This document shows, in pieces, positions 25,619 through 33,509 of a stretch of DNA of 64,000 nt. The translations under genes were made by a program, and so were the position numbers. The stretch's first letter is position 1. Each line of letters starts with the position of its first letter. This DNA comes from Wandonia haliotis (GTDB lineage: Bacteria > Bacteroidota > Bacteroidia > Flavobacteriales_D > Crocinitomicaceae): assembly GCF_039523435.1 (NCBI RefSeq), contig NZ_BAAAFH010000003.1, positions 620,001 to 684,000 on the forward strand, read 5' to 3'. The notes under the pieces were generated by a model that did no database searches, was not told the origin of the DNA, and saw only the letters and a program-made list of their open reading frames with translations.

Positions 25619-25885
25619 ATGAAAGTTATGAAAACAATGAAGTATTTTTTTCTGTTCACAGTACTCTCTATAGCAGTATTATCGGGATCCTGTAAAAAAA
25701 AGGATTGCGATTTAAAAATAACACAATGTTCTGAAACTCCTCCTACAAATGAAGCTTGTCAGGCGGCATTTAACAGGTGGTTTTTTAACGAAGATGCAAA
25801 TGCGTGTGAATTGATCGGTTATAGCGGTTGTTCACAGAAAGGATTTGCTACTCAGGAAGAATGTGAAGCATGTAAATGCAAGTAA
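25619..25885 (+). CDS. Kunitz/BPTI-type lipoprotein
   Basis: 88 residues with a lipoprotein signal ending SGSC (Cys25). The mature part has Cys37, 47, 63, 71, 82, 85 and 87 and the Kunitz landmarks FNRWFFNEDANAC, GYSGC and FATQEECEAC. Spacings Cys47-x15-Cys63-x7-Cys71 equal those of BPTI; the last loop is two residues shorter. The residue after the second core Cys, which in BPTI is the Lys P1 site, is Gln48, so classic trypsin inhibition is unlikely. Cell-surface protease inhibitor or adhesion role inferred. It is followed by a repeat protein and an M43 metalloprotease. Three in-frame ATGs (25619, 25628, 25637) could all serve. Confidence 0.78.
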   Translation: MKVMKTMKYFFLFTVLSIAVLSGSCKKKDCDLKITQCSETPPTNEACQAAFNRWFFNEDANACELIGYSGCSQKGFATQEECEACKCK

Positions 25886-25897
25886 AACAGATGTATG

Positions 25898-25911
25898 TGA
25901 AAGTACTTTCA
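25898..25911. promoter_or_regulatory. Perfect 14-bp palindrome TGAAAGTACTTTCA
   Basis: Perfect 14-bp inverted repeat without spacer, 35 bases before the start of the repeat-protein gene and 12 bases after the Kunitz gene stop. No T-run follows. Candidate operator for the downstream gene. Confidence 0.4.
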
Positions 25912-25945
25912 TAATTATCATTATTTTAGTGAAAAAATCGACCAG

Positions 25946-26353
25946 ATGAAATTTCTTACAACTTGTATAGCAATTAGTATGCTAATAGTACTGTCTGTAA
26001 CCACTGCTCAGGCACAACGTGTAATGAACGGAAGCAGAAGTACCATTGGTTATATTGAAAAAGACCGTGTGATGAATAGCTCACGAAGCACCATTGGATA
26101 TATCGAAAATGGACGGGTTATGAACAGTTCCCGAAGTACTATCGGATATTTTGAAAATGGAAGAGTGATGAATAGTTCCCGCAGTACAATCGGATACATA
26201 GAAAATGATCGTGTGATGAACAGTAACCGATCGACCATTGGTTATGTGGAGAATGACAGAGTCATGAACAGCAACCGTTCTACTATCGGATATACAGATG
26301 GAGTAACCCGGGAGAATGCGGCTCTATGGTTCTTTTTCTTTTTTAATGACTAA
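25946..26353 (+). CDS. Secreted protein with six 16-residue RSTIGY repeats
   Basis: 135 residues. Signal peptide ending AQA (residue 23), then six tandem units of about 16 residues with consensus RVMNSSRSTIGYIEN (residues 25-119), closing with NAALWFFFFFND. The R-x-IGYI-[DE]-[NG] pattern resembles the small beta-flower type repeat proteins found in Bacteroidota, where each unit adds a beta hairpin round a closed ring; that assignment is tentative. The aromatic tail may insert into a membrane or the ring centre. Function unknown. The M43 protease gene starts 20 bases after its stop, suggesting co-transcription. Confidence 0.75.
   Translation: MKFLTTCIAISMLIVLSVTTAQAQRVMNGSRSTIGYIEKDRVMNSSRSTIGYIENGRVMNSSRSTIGYFENGRVMNSSRSTIGYIENDRVMNSNRSTIGYVENDRVMNSNRSTIGYTDGVTRENAALWFFFFFND
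26018..26302 (+). repeat. Six tandem 48-bp coding repeats
   Basis: In-frame tandem repeats that encode the 16-residue RSTIGY units. Copies 2 to 4 are almost identical in protein but differ at many third positions, so they are not a recent slippage expansion. They produce a long open frame on the minus strand that is not a gene. Confidence 0.85.
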
Positions 26354-26373
26354 ATACTAAACAGAAGTTCTTC

Positions 26374-28434
26374 ATGAAAAGAAACTACTTACTACTCACT
26401 ACTTGTTTAATTTTCTCGTTTTTTTCTTCATTCGCACAGGACCTTCTGCATTGTGGAACGGATAAAATGCGACATGAAATGGTACAGCAAAATCCGGAAC
26501 TTCATGAAGGAATTGCTATTGCCTATGAACAATTGTCAACATACACGGAATGGTTTAAACAACAACCGACTCTACGAGAAGGGACAACTTATATCATCCC
26601 GGTTGTATTTCACATCATTCATAACTATGGAGATGAAAATATAGGTGATGCGCAGATCTATGACGCAGTTAAACAGGTCAACACACAAATGCGTAAGCGA
26701 AATGCTGATACGACTGATATCGTAAGCCCATTTAAGGCATTAGCTGCTGATGCAGAAATCGAAATTCGTCTCGCACAATTAGATCCGCAGGGAAACTGTA
26801 CCAGTGGTATTACAAGAACCGTATCTGACCTGACATATATCGGTGATCATCAGGTAAAAAGTCTTATCCAGTGGCCGCCGGATCAGTATTTGAATATTTA
26901 TGTATGTGACGCAGCTGCAGGATTAGCAGGACATGCTCTTTTACCGGCAGATGCGGCAGCGGCTCCGGAATGGGATGGAATTGTCATGCAACATTCCTAT
27001 GTGGGTACTATCGGTACTTCCGATTATTTCAGAAGAACAGTATTGACGCATGAGATAGGTCATTATTTTAACCTGCAACATATTTGGGGTGGAAATAATG
27101 TACCGGACTACTTTTACCTTACAGTAGCACAAGCGGGAAATTGTGAGTATGATGATGAGGTAGAAGACACACCGCTCACCATAGGTTGGCAAACATGTAA
27201 CCTGAGTGGAGCCACATGCGGGACATTAGATAATGTTCAGAATTATATGGAGTACTCCTATTGTGCCCGAATGTTCACAGAAGGTCAGAAAACGAGAATG
27301 CACGCCTGTTTGAATTCTCCTGTAGCCGGACGAAATAACTTATGGCAACCGGGAAATCTGTTGGCAACCGGAACGGACGATGCTACTTATTATTTGTGTG
27401 CAGCTAATTTTGAAGCGGATAAAAAAATAATCTGTGCGGGCGAAACAGTCGAATTTTCTGATGTGTCTTATCACGGTATTGAACAGAGAGACTGGACATT
27501 TGAAGGCGGAACGGCTTCATCGTATACAGATTCCTTGATTGAAGTTACCTACACAAGTCCCGGAGTATATGGTGTGACACTAGAGGTTGGAAATGGAGCA
27601 GAAACAGAGATTATAACTAAAGAGGAATATATTACCGTATTACCTGCTCAGGGAGCGTATTCAGGAATGCACGAGTCCTTTGAACATGTAGATCCTTTTT
27701 TTGAAAGATGGGTGCGAATACCCACAGAAGCTCCGGTAAACTGGGATTTTACTCCTGTTGGATTTGAAAGTTCTACTTCTTTTTACATAAATAATTTTGA
27801 AGCAGGTGCATGGGAATACACATTTCATTCTAAACCTGTTGATGCTTCAGCATTAAGTGATCTGGCGGTGACGTTTGATTATGCCTATGCGCAAAGAGAA
27901 ACCGGAAATAATGACCTGTTGCAGATTGCAGTGAGTAATGATTGTGGCAATACATGGGCTACGAGAAAAGTGTTTTACGGAGCGAGTACCTTGAAAACAG
28001 TTGATGCTGCTATTTCTGAAGAAGCATTTACACCGGTGGATGAAACACAATGGAAATCAGGAGCAGTTACCAATATAAATGCCTCCTATCTGGTGGATAA
28101 TCTGATGATTCGTTTTCGGTTTATAGGAGACGGAGGAAATAATTTGTATATTGATAACATACGTATCGCTCACCCGGATGCTCTTCAGGTTGAGGAGAAA
28201 ATGACCGGAGAGTTGAGTGTGTATCCGAATCCGGTTACGGATCAGTTAACTGTAATCCGGGAAATGGAGACAGGTAAATCATTCTTGCTAAGGATAGTAG
28301 ATCTTTCAGGAAAAGTTGTTTATGAAGAGGAAGCAATGCAACAAGAAACAACAATATTTACCGGGAACCTTAATCAGGGATATTACGTATTACACGTAGA
28401 TGGGAAGACTGTTCCCTTTGTGAAATTGAAATAA
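26374..28434 (+). CDS. M43 (pappalysin-like) zinc metalloprotease, T9SS-secreted
   Basis: 686 residues. Signal peptide (FSSFAQ), then a metzincin catalytic domain with TYIIPVVFHIIHN near residue 75 and the zinc site HEIGHYFNLQH (His226, Glu227, His230, His236), followed by the M43-type NVQNYMEYSYC containing the Met-turn. A PKD-like domain follows (about 345-425), then a jelly-roll-like segment (about 430-610). The end is a type IX sorting domain beginning VYPNPVTDQLTV. Extracellular protease, probably cell-surface or released. Close spacing to the repeat gene before it and the lipoprotein after it (5 bases) suggests one transcript. Confidence 0.9.
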   Translation: MKRNYLLLTTCLIFSFFSSFAQDLLHCGTDKMRHEMVQQNPELHEGIAIAYEQLSTYTEWFKQQPTLREGTTYIIPVVFHIIHNYGDENIGDAQIYDAVKQVNTQMRKRNADTTDIVSPFKALAADAEIEIRLAQLDPQGNCTSGITRTVSDLTYIGDHQVKSLIQWPPDQYLNIYVCDAAAGLAGHALLPADAAAAPEWDGIVMQHSYVGTIGTSDYFRRTVLTHEIGHYFNLQHIWGGNNVPDYFYLTVAQAGNCEYDDEVEDTPLTIGWQTCNLSGATCGTLDNVQNYMEYSYCARMFTEGQKTRMHACLNSPVAGRNNLWQPGNLLATGTDDATYYLCAANFEADKKIICAGETVEFSDVSYHGIEQRDWTFEGGTASSYTDSLIEVTYTSPGVYGVTLEVGNGAETEIITKEEYITVLPAQGAYSGMHESFEHVDPFFERWVRIPTEAPVNWDFTPVGFESSTSFYINNFEAGAWEYTFHSKPVDASALSDLAVTFDYAYAQRETGNNDLLQIAVSNDCGNTWATRKVFYGASTLKTVDAAISEEAFTPVDETQWKSGAVTNINASYLVDNLMIRFRFIGDGGNNLYIDNIRIAHPDALQVEEKMTGELSVYPNPVTDQLTVIREMETGKSFLLRIVDLSGKVVYEEEAMQQETTIFTGNLNQGYYVLHVDGKTVPFVKLK

Positions 28435-28439
28435 TTGAC

Positions 28440-29141
28440 ATGATTAGAGTAGTGTTTATGCTTCTCCTGATGGGAATTGTCTTCTCCTGTGCGCCTACCC
28501 GGTTTTATCGCACGTTGGATGAAGGAGAGCATGCGATATCCGCTAATGTACTTGGACCTGTGATTAATGTGCCGGGTGTCTCACCTATGCCGATACCATT
28601 ATCTGCTCTGGGATATGGGTACGGGATAAAAGAGTATGTAACAGTATTTGGGAACTGGCATACAACAGCCGCTGCATTTAATGTGTGGCAGTTTGATGCG
28701 GGAGCTTCTTTCAGAGTCTGGCAGAATACGCAGAAAACAATGGGGGTAAGTATCGCACCCGTAGCTAATATCATGATAGGAAAAACAGCATCGGATTTTC
28801 GGTTGTATCCGCAACTGGATATGAATTATTACATCAATTATCCGGTGAAACAAAAAGAAGGAAAATTCAGACGAAATGATTTCTTTGTAGGATTTGACAA
28901 CTGGTTTGATCTATACAATATGCAGGCACATGGAGAGCCGAATGCCGTAAAATGGCTCTGGAATACACATGTAGGAACAACATTTACGCGAAATCGCTGG
29001 TCCGTACAAGTAGAATTGAAACTGTTGGCTCCCTATTTATCTAATGAAGATATTGTTCTGGACTACGTGAGTCCTCTGGGGAACAGGGGAGCTATGGGGA
29101 TTTATATAGGAATTGTCAGAACGCTAGGAGGTAAGAAATGA
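28440..29141 (+). CDS. Hypothetical lipoprotein, barrel-like
   Basis: 233 residues. Lipobox GIVFSCAPT. The body alternates aromatic strands (GYGIKEYVTVFGNWH, AGASFRVW, DMNYYINYPV, VGTTFTRNRWSVQVELKLL) as in small outer-membrane barrels, but a lipidated N-terminus makes a surface or periplasmic barrel-like fold equally possible. No functional family recognised. The ATG of the hydrolase gene overlaps its stop (29138-29141), so the two are translationally coupled. Confidence 0.65.
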   Translation: MIRVVFMLLLMGIVFSCAPTRFYRTLDEGEHAISANVLGPVINVPGVSPMPIPLSALGYGYGIKEYVTVFGNWHTTAAAFNVWQFDAGASFRVWQNTQKTMGVSIAPVANIMIGKTASDFRLYPQLDMNYYINYPVKQKEGKFRRNDFFVGFDNWFDLYNMQAHGEPNAVKWLWNTHVGTTFTRNRWSVQVELKLLAPYLSNEDIVLDYVSPLGNRGAMGIYIGIVRTLGGKK

Positions 29142-30046
29142 AAAGAATAAGTATAGTTTTAGCTTTTCTGGGAGTGTTGACAGGAACATCCTGTAAGAAA
29201 AAACTGGATAGTTTTTTGTTCAATAATTCGGAAATAGAAGCCTATTATCTTGATGCCTATGATGGGGATAAACCTTTTGATGTACCTGCATCCTTTTCCG
29301 TTTCACAAGATAAGATTACCGTATTTTCCTATGATATAACTTCCGGTGACGAAACACTGAAAATCTATGCGATTTATATTGGTGATATCGCACAAATAGC
29401 TACGGATACTGTGATTTTTTACTGCCATGGGAATAAAGATCACATGGATTATTATTGGAACCGACAGAAGTTACTGGCCTCGGCAGGGGATCAGTATAGA
29501 TACGGAATCTTGTCTATTGATTACCCCGGGTACGGCATGTCTTCAGGTGAGCCCACAGAACAGAACATGTATGATGCGGTAAACGGTGGGTTAAAATGGT
29601 TAAAAGAAAAGGGGCTGACGAACGAAAGATTAGCTGTATATGGATATTCTTTAGGGTCTGCACCCGCCTGTGAGATAAGTGCTTCTGACCAGTACGCATT
29701 AAAACCGGGTTGGTTAATTCTGGAGAATCCCTTTGCCTCTTCGGAAGTAATGGCACAAAGCTCGACAGGGTTGAGTTTACCTTCTTCCTATTTTACAAAT
29801 GCCAAAATAGAAAATGCGGAAAAAATAAAATCTGTTCAGCAACCTTTTCTTTGGTTTCATGGTAAGAACGATGATTTTCTTTCGTTGGAGACACATGGGG
29901 AAATTGTATATAAAAACTACTCAGGGGAATATGCTGAAGCGCACCGAATTGAAGGAGCTGAGCACGATGGAGAAAATGGCGTGCCGAAGGTAATGGGATT
30001 TGAAAACTACCTTGAGGTGATTCATGAGTTTATCAGCACGCATTAG
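29138..30046 (+). CDS. Alpha/beta-hydrolase lipoprotein
   Basis: 302 residues. Lipoprotein signal (GTSCKKK). The alpha/beta-hydrolase core shows an oxyanion segment IFYCHGNKDH, then SIDYPGYGMSSG, the nucleophile elbow GYSLGS, an acid in FHGKNDDFLS and the catalytic His in GAEHDG. It resembles BEM46/ABHD13-type serine hydrolases. Likely periplasmic esterase or peptidase; substrate unknown. Coupled by an overlap to the lipoprotein before it. Confidence 0.82.
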   Translation: MKRISIVLAFLGVLTGTSCKKKLDSFLFNNSEIEAYYLDAYDGDKPFDVPASFSVSQDKITVFSYDITSGDETLKIYAIYIGDIAQIATDTVIFYCHGNKDHMDYYWNRQKLLASAGDQYRYGILSIDYPGYGMSSGEPTEQNMYDAVNGGLKWLKEKGLTNERLAVYGYSLGSAPACEISASDQYALKPGWLILENPFASSEVMAQSSTGLSLPSSYFTNAKIENAEKIKSVQQPFLWFHGKNDDFLSLETHGEIVYKNYSGEYAEAHRIEGAEHDGENGVPKVMGFENYLEVIHEFISTH

Positions 30047-30090
30047 TGTTCAAAATCGTACATTTGCCGGACACAAATACATCAGATACA

Positions 30091-31119
30091 ATGAAAATTA
30101 ACGGTCACGGCCATTTGCTGCCTTATCCCGAAGATATACCTGCGTTCATGCGGGATAAAAAATTGTTTTGGATAGATGAGGATAAGCAGTTTATGAGACA
30201 GGGAAATTGGTGCAGGCCGATTACTGATCCTAGTTTTTTTCTGAACGAGAAGTTGGAGTGGATGGAAAAGAACGGGATTGACCACGAGGTTGTATTAACC
30301 TTATCACAATTGTATTGTAATGGACTTTCTGAAAAGGAAACATTAGATGCTGTTCGTTTTCAGAATGATTTCAATGCCCGGATTCAATCCGGAAACCCGG
30401 ACAAGTTTACAACAGGTTTTGTTGTACAGCCGGCATACATTGAGCAGTCTTTAAGAGAAATAGAACGGAATGTAGAAGAGAATAATTTGCGCTTACTCTG
30501 TCTCCCGACTCATTTTATGAATGAAGAGCAACAATGGGTTTCTGTAGCTGATGAGTCCGTTTTTCCCCTATTTGAACTGGCTGATAAATATAAACTTGCA
30601 ATAGAAATCCATCCGTATGATGGAGAAAAGATGGTTAATATCGCAGATAGATACTGGAGATTTCATCTGGTGTGGATGTGCGCCCAGACCGCAGATGCTT
30701 ATCATCTATACACGTTACTTGGAATAGCACAGAAATTCCCGAATATACGTACCTGTTTTGCGCATGCCAATATGTTGGGACAGGCAAACTTCGGAAGGCG
30801 ATTGCAGGGATATGATGGCAGACCGGATTTATTCGAAGGTGCCATGGATCCGAGAGAATCAAACCAACATCCGAATATCTATTTTGATACACTAGTGCAC
30901 GACGTGGAGACTTTCCGTCTTTTGGTCAATCGATCAGGTGCTTCTCAGGTATTGGCAGGTATGGATGATCCTTATCCGCTGGGAGAAATGGAGTCTGTTC
31001 CAGGGTCATATCCCGGGAAGGTGATAGATGAAGCTCTGGAACAACAAATTATTACACAAAATGAGTTTGATTCTATCTGGTCGGATAATGTGCTAAGGTG
31101 GTTGGGGAAAAAATGGTAG
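30091..31119 (+). CDS. ACMSD-like amidohydrolase/decarboxylase
   Basis: 342 residues from ATG 30091. A GTG at 30046 would add 15 residues ahead of the conserved N-terminus and is less likely. The TIM-barrel metal site begins GHGHLLP (His6, His8); later come IEIHPYDG, CFAHANML and GMDDPYPLGE, the last matching the catalytic Asp region of 2-amino-3-carboxymuconate-6-semialdehyde decarboxylase (ACMSD). ACMSD diverts the kynurenine/3-hydroxyanthranilate pathway; no other pathway gene is adjacent. The call is at family level; other decarboxylases of this group act on different aromatic acids. Confidence 0.78.
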   Translation: MKINGHGHLLPYPEDIPAFMRDKKLFWIDEDKQFMRQGNWCRPITDPSFFLNEKLEWMEKNGIDHEVVLTLSQLYCNGLSEKETLDAVRFQNDFNARIQSGNPDKFTTGFVVQPAYIEQSLREIERNVEENNLRLLCLPTHFMNEEQQWVSVADESVFPLFELADKYKLAIEIHPYDGEKMVNIADRYWRFHLVWMCAQTADAYHLYTLLGIAQKFPNIRTCFAHANMLGQANFGRRLQGYDGRPDLFEGAMDPRESNQHPNIYFDTLVHDVETFRLLVNRSGASQVLAGMDDPYPLGEMESVPGSYPGKVIDEALEQQIITQNEFDSIWSDNVLRWLGKKW

Positions 31120-31171
31120 TTTTTCGGGTTAAATAATACGCTAAAATAGTAGATGCCAGCGGGAATTTGAC

Positions 31172-31179
31172 TAAATTTG
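31172..31179 (+). promoter_or_regulatory. -7 box directly before the GTG of the CNGSC gene (cassette 2)
   Basis: TAAATTTG, exact TAnnTTTG match, six bases before GTG 31186. Same arrangement as at 21469 in cassette 1. Implies a leaderless or nearly leaderless transcript. Confidence 0.5.
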
Positions 31180-31185
31180 CATGGG

Positions 31186-31578
31186 GTGAGAAATGTTCTT
31201 GTTTCCATATTGTTTGTCGCATTGACTTTACCTTTCCTGGTGAGGTTTGTTGTTGTTTCTCACTATTTTTCTAATTACGAATATTACAGTGAAGTTCTTT
31301 GTGAAAACAAGGATAAACCGGAGTTGAAATGTAACGGTTCCTGTCAACTTTCAGAAGAATTGAAAGATTCATCTCCGGAAAGCAATAATGACCCTAACAG
31401 AACGATTGAAAACCTCAGAGTTGAGATCAGTTTTTTTGTTGTTGATACCTACGAATTCCCGAACTATGGATGTAGTACAGAATTAACGGATAAGCCTCTT
31501 GAGGGAGGTCAGGATACATATACCTATCTGTTAATCGAGGAGATTTTTAAGCCGCCCATATATACTTCATTTCTTTAA
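31186..31578 (+). CDS. Small membrane-anchored protein with CNGSC motif (cassette 2)
   Basis: 130 residues, GTG start chosen because it gives MRNVLVSILF, matching the MRKQAYILVL start of the paralogue at 21481; a TTG at 31177 lies inside the promoter box. One N-terminal hydrophobic segment, then CENKDKPELKCNGSC (Cys39-x9-Cys49-x3-Cys53). Only the cysteine block and a C-terminal PPxY are shared with the paralogue. Same position at the head of an MbnP/MbnH cassette. Candidate periplasmic metal or heme handling factor; no characterised homologue known to me. Confidence 0.75.
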   Translation: MRNVLVSILFVALTLPFLVRFVVVSHYFSNYEYYSEVLCENKDKPELKCNGSCQLSEELKDSSPESNNDPNRTIENLRVEISFFVVDTYEFPNYGCSTELTDKPLEGGQDTYTYLLIEEIFKPPIYTSFL

Positions 31579-31603
31579 CCTGACTTTTTCTTTAATCTGA
31601 ACA

Positions 31604-31626
31604 GGGAAGTAGTGAAATTACTTCCC
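31604..31626 (+). other. Intercistronic hairpin between CNGSC gene and MbnP (cassette 2)
   Basis: GGGAAGTA / TACTTCCC perfect 8-bp stem with a 7-base loop, 26 bases after the CNGSC stop and 30 bases before the MbnP ATG. No T-run follows, so it is not a standard terminator. Could stabilise or partly attenuate the downstream message. Confidence 0.55.
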
Positions 31627-31655
31627 CTGGTAGTGTAGTATTTAAAAATTAAGAA

Positions 31656-32432
31656 ATGAAAAGAGTAAAATATTTATATAGTATATTGATAGTTAGTTTG
31701 TTAGTTGGATTTGTTAGTTGTAAAAAAGACAATCCTGAGCCAACCCCTGAGCCTTCAGCTACAACAGGAACAGTTAAAGTGAAATTGGATCACAAATGGG
31801 GTATGAATTGGGATGCTTTTGCAATGAATACAGCATATACTCATCCAATGAGTGCTGAAGAAATCACATTTACAAAACTGAAGTATTACATTTCAAATGT
31901 AAAGCTGAAGAAAACAGACGGTACCTGGTGGAGTCAGCCGGAAAGTTATTTCCTGGTAGAAGTAGGTGAAAACACAGTTCCTGAACTAAGTATTTCTGGC
32001 GTTCCGGTTGGGACTTATACCGATATAGAATATACAATTGGAGTGGATTCGACGAGAAACGTTTCCGGTTCACAGACCGGGGCATTGTCTACATCAAACG
32101 GTATGTTCTGGTCATGGAATTCAGGCTATATTTTCATAAAAGCTGAAGGAACTTCTCCTGATTCGCCTTCTGGTGCATTTGAGTATCATATCGGAGGATT
32201 CAAAGACGAAAACAATACCAATGCAATTCGAGTAAATACGCAAAGTTTTGGTGGAGAGCTTGCCGTAACAGGAAGCAATAATCCTATGATTCACTTCTAT
32301 GTAAATGCGGCCCGATTCTGGCATGGAGGCATTCTACTTGCAAATGTGAATACCGTTCACATGCCGGGAGCCAATGCAATTACGCTTGCCGATAATTTCC
32401 GAGAAGCCTTTATTGTTCACCATATTCATTAG
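31656..32432 (+). CDS. MbnP-like copper-binding lipoprotein (cassette 2)
   Basis: 258 residues. Lipobox GFVSCKKD and a Pro-rich spacer, then the MbnP body: VKVKLDHKWGMNWDAF, ITFTKLKYYISNVKL, GTYTDIEYTIGVDS, the Trp-rich GMFWSWNSGYIFIKAEG and FEYHIGGF, ending REAFIVHHIH. This copy is closer to the classical MbnP pattern than the one at 22920, with the early GMNW and the terminal His-rich end. The MbnH-type gene begins four bases after its stop. Probable copper-binding substrate of that enzyme, with a Trp-to-kynurenine change by analogy with methanotroph MbnP. Confidence 0.88.
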   Translation: MKRVKYLYSILIVSLLVGFVSCKKDNPEPTPEPSATTGTVKVKLDHKWGMNWDAFAMNTAYTHPMSAEEITFTKLKYYISNVKLKKTDGTWWSQPESYFLVEVGENTVPELSISGVPVGTYTDIEYTIGVDSTRNVSGSQTGALSTSNGMFWSWNSGYIFIKAEGTSPDSPSGAFEYHIGGFKDENNTNAIRVNTQSFGGELAVTGSNNPMIHFYVNAARFWHGGILLANVNTVHMPGANAITLADNFREAFIVHHIH

Positions 32433-32435
32433 TAG

Positions 32436-33467
32436 GTGAGGGGAATTGTTGAAAGCATTGGGATAATAACCCTGCTTTTTCTTACTGCATGTAAGAAAGA
32501 ATTGACAGAAGTGCCGGGAGGGAATGAATATTCCTTCCTGGTGCCTTCTCATTTTCCTGAGCCGTATTATCAGTTTGAAAATAACGAAGTAAGTCAGGAA
32601 GGCTTTATACTTGGTCGTAAATTGTTTTATGACAAAAGGTTGTCATTAGACAATACAGTTTCCTGCGCCTCCTGTCATATCCGGGAATATGCATTTAGTG
32701 ATCCCGGGAAAAAAGTAAGCACAGGTGTTGAGGGTAGAGTGGGAGTTCGCAATTCCCCGGCACTGTTTAATTTGGCATGGAATCCTTCTTTCATGTGGGA
32801 CGGAGGGATTAATCACATTGAGATAATGCCGCTTGCACCTGTAACAGATCATAACGAAATGGATATGAGTATGCAGGATCTTATGAGCAAACTGGATACG
32901 CTTGAAGAGTACTCTCTGTTGCTACAGAGTGCTTTTGGTACAAGAGAGATGAACGATCAACGCTTCTTTTATGCGTTAACACAATTCTTAACTCTATTGG
33001 TTTCGTCTGAATCGAAGTACGACAGGTTTTTGGAAGGAAAAGTCCAATTAACAGACGAAGAGCTGGAAGGGAAGCATCTATTTGAGCAGAATTGTGCCGT
33101 TTGTCATGCAGGAGTGTTATTCACAGATTATTCATACAGGAACAATGGACTTCTACTAGATCCGGAGGACAACGGTCGAGAGCGAATTTCCCTGAATCCG
33201 GAGGATAGAGGGAAGTTTAAAGTCCCTTCTTTGCGTAATAGTGTATTGACATATCCTTATATGCACGACGGAAGATTTGAAACACTGGAAGAAGTGATCG
33301 ATCACTACAGGTTCGGAATTAACCTGACAGCAACAACAGATCCTACTCTGGTTAATGGTATACCACTTTCAGAGGAAGAAAAAGCTAAGTTAATTATCTT
33401 TCTCTCTACGCTTACTGATGCTGAGTTTTGTTACAATCCTGTTTTTGGTAACCCTTTTGGAGAGTAA
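32436..33467 (+). CDS. MbnH-like di-heme cytochrome c peroxidase family lipoprotein (cassette 2)
   Basis: 343 residues, GTG start. Lipobox FLTACKK. Heme sites CASCH (about residue 81) and CAVCH (about residue 225), with the family segments FNLAWNPSFMWDGG, VPSLRNSVLTYPYMHDGRF and VIDHYRFG. Homologous to the enzyme at 23659 but only moderately similar outside the heme and substrate-facing blocks. Each MbnH sits with its own MbnP, so each probably serves its partner. Periplasmic, lipid-anchored. Confidence 0.88.
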   Translation: MRGIVESIGIITLLFLTACKKELTEVPGGNEYSFLVPSHFPEPYYQFENNEVSQEGFILGRKLFYDKRLSLDNTVSCASCHIREYAFSDPGKKVSTGVEGRVGVRNSPALFNLAWNPSFMWDGGINHIEIMPLAPVTDHNEMDMSMQDLMSKLDTLEEYSLLLQSAFGTREMNDQRFFYALTQFLTLLVSSESKYDRFLEGKVQLTDEELEGKHLFEQNCAVCHAGVLFTDYSYRNNGLLLDPEDNGRERISLNPEDRGKFKVPSLRNSVLTYPYMHDGRFETLEEVIDHYRFGINLTATTDPTLVNGIPLSEEEKAKLIIFLSTLTDAEFCYNPVFGNPFGE

Positions 33468-33509
33468 TCGTTTTTTACTATCTTACGGAAAACCATAAAC
33501 GCAACGGAA

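Noticed and set aside
26018..26302. Regularly spaced repeats considered as a CRISPR array (also 39633-39767)
   Set aside because: The repeats are contiguous, in frame, without unique spacers, and encode clear peptide units; no cas genes are present.
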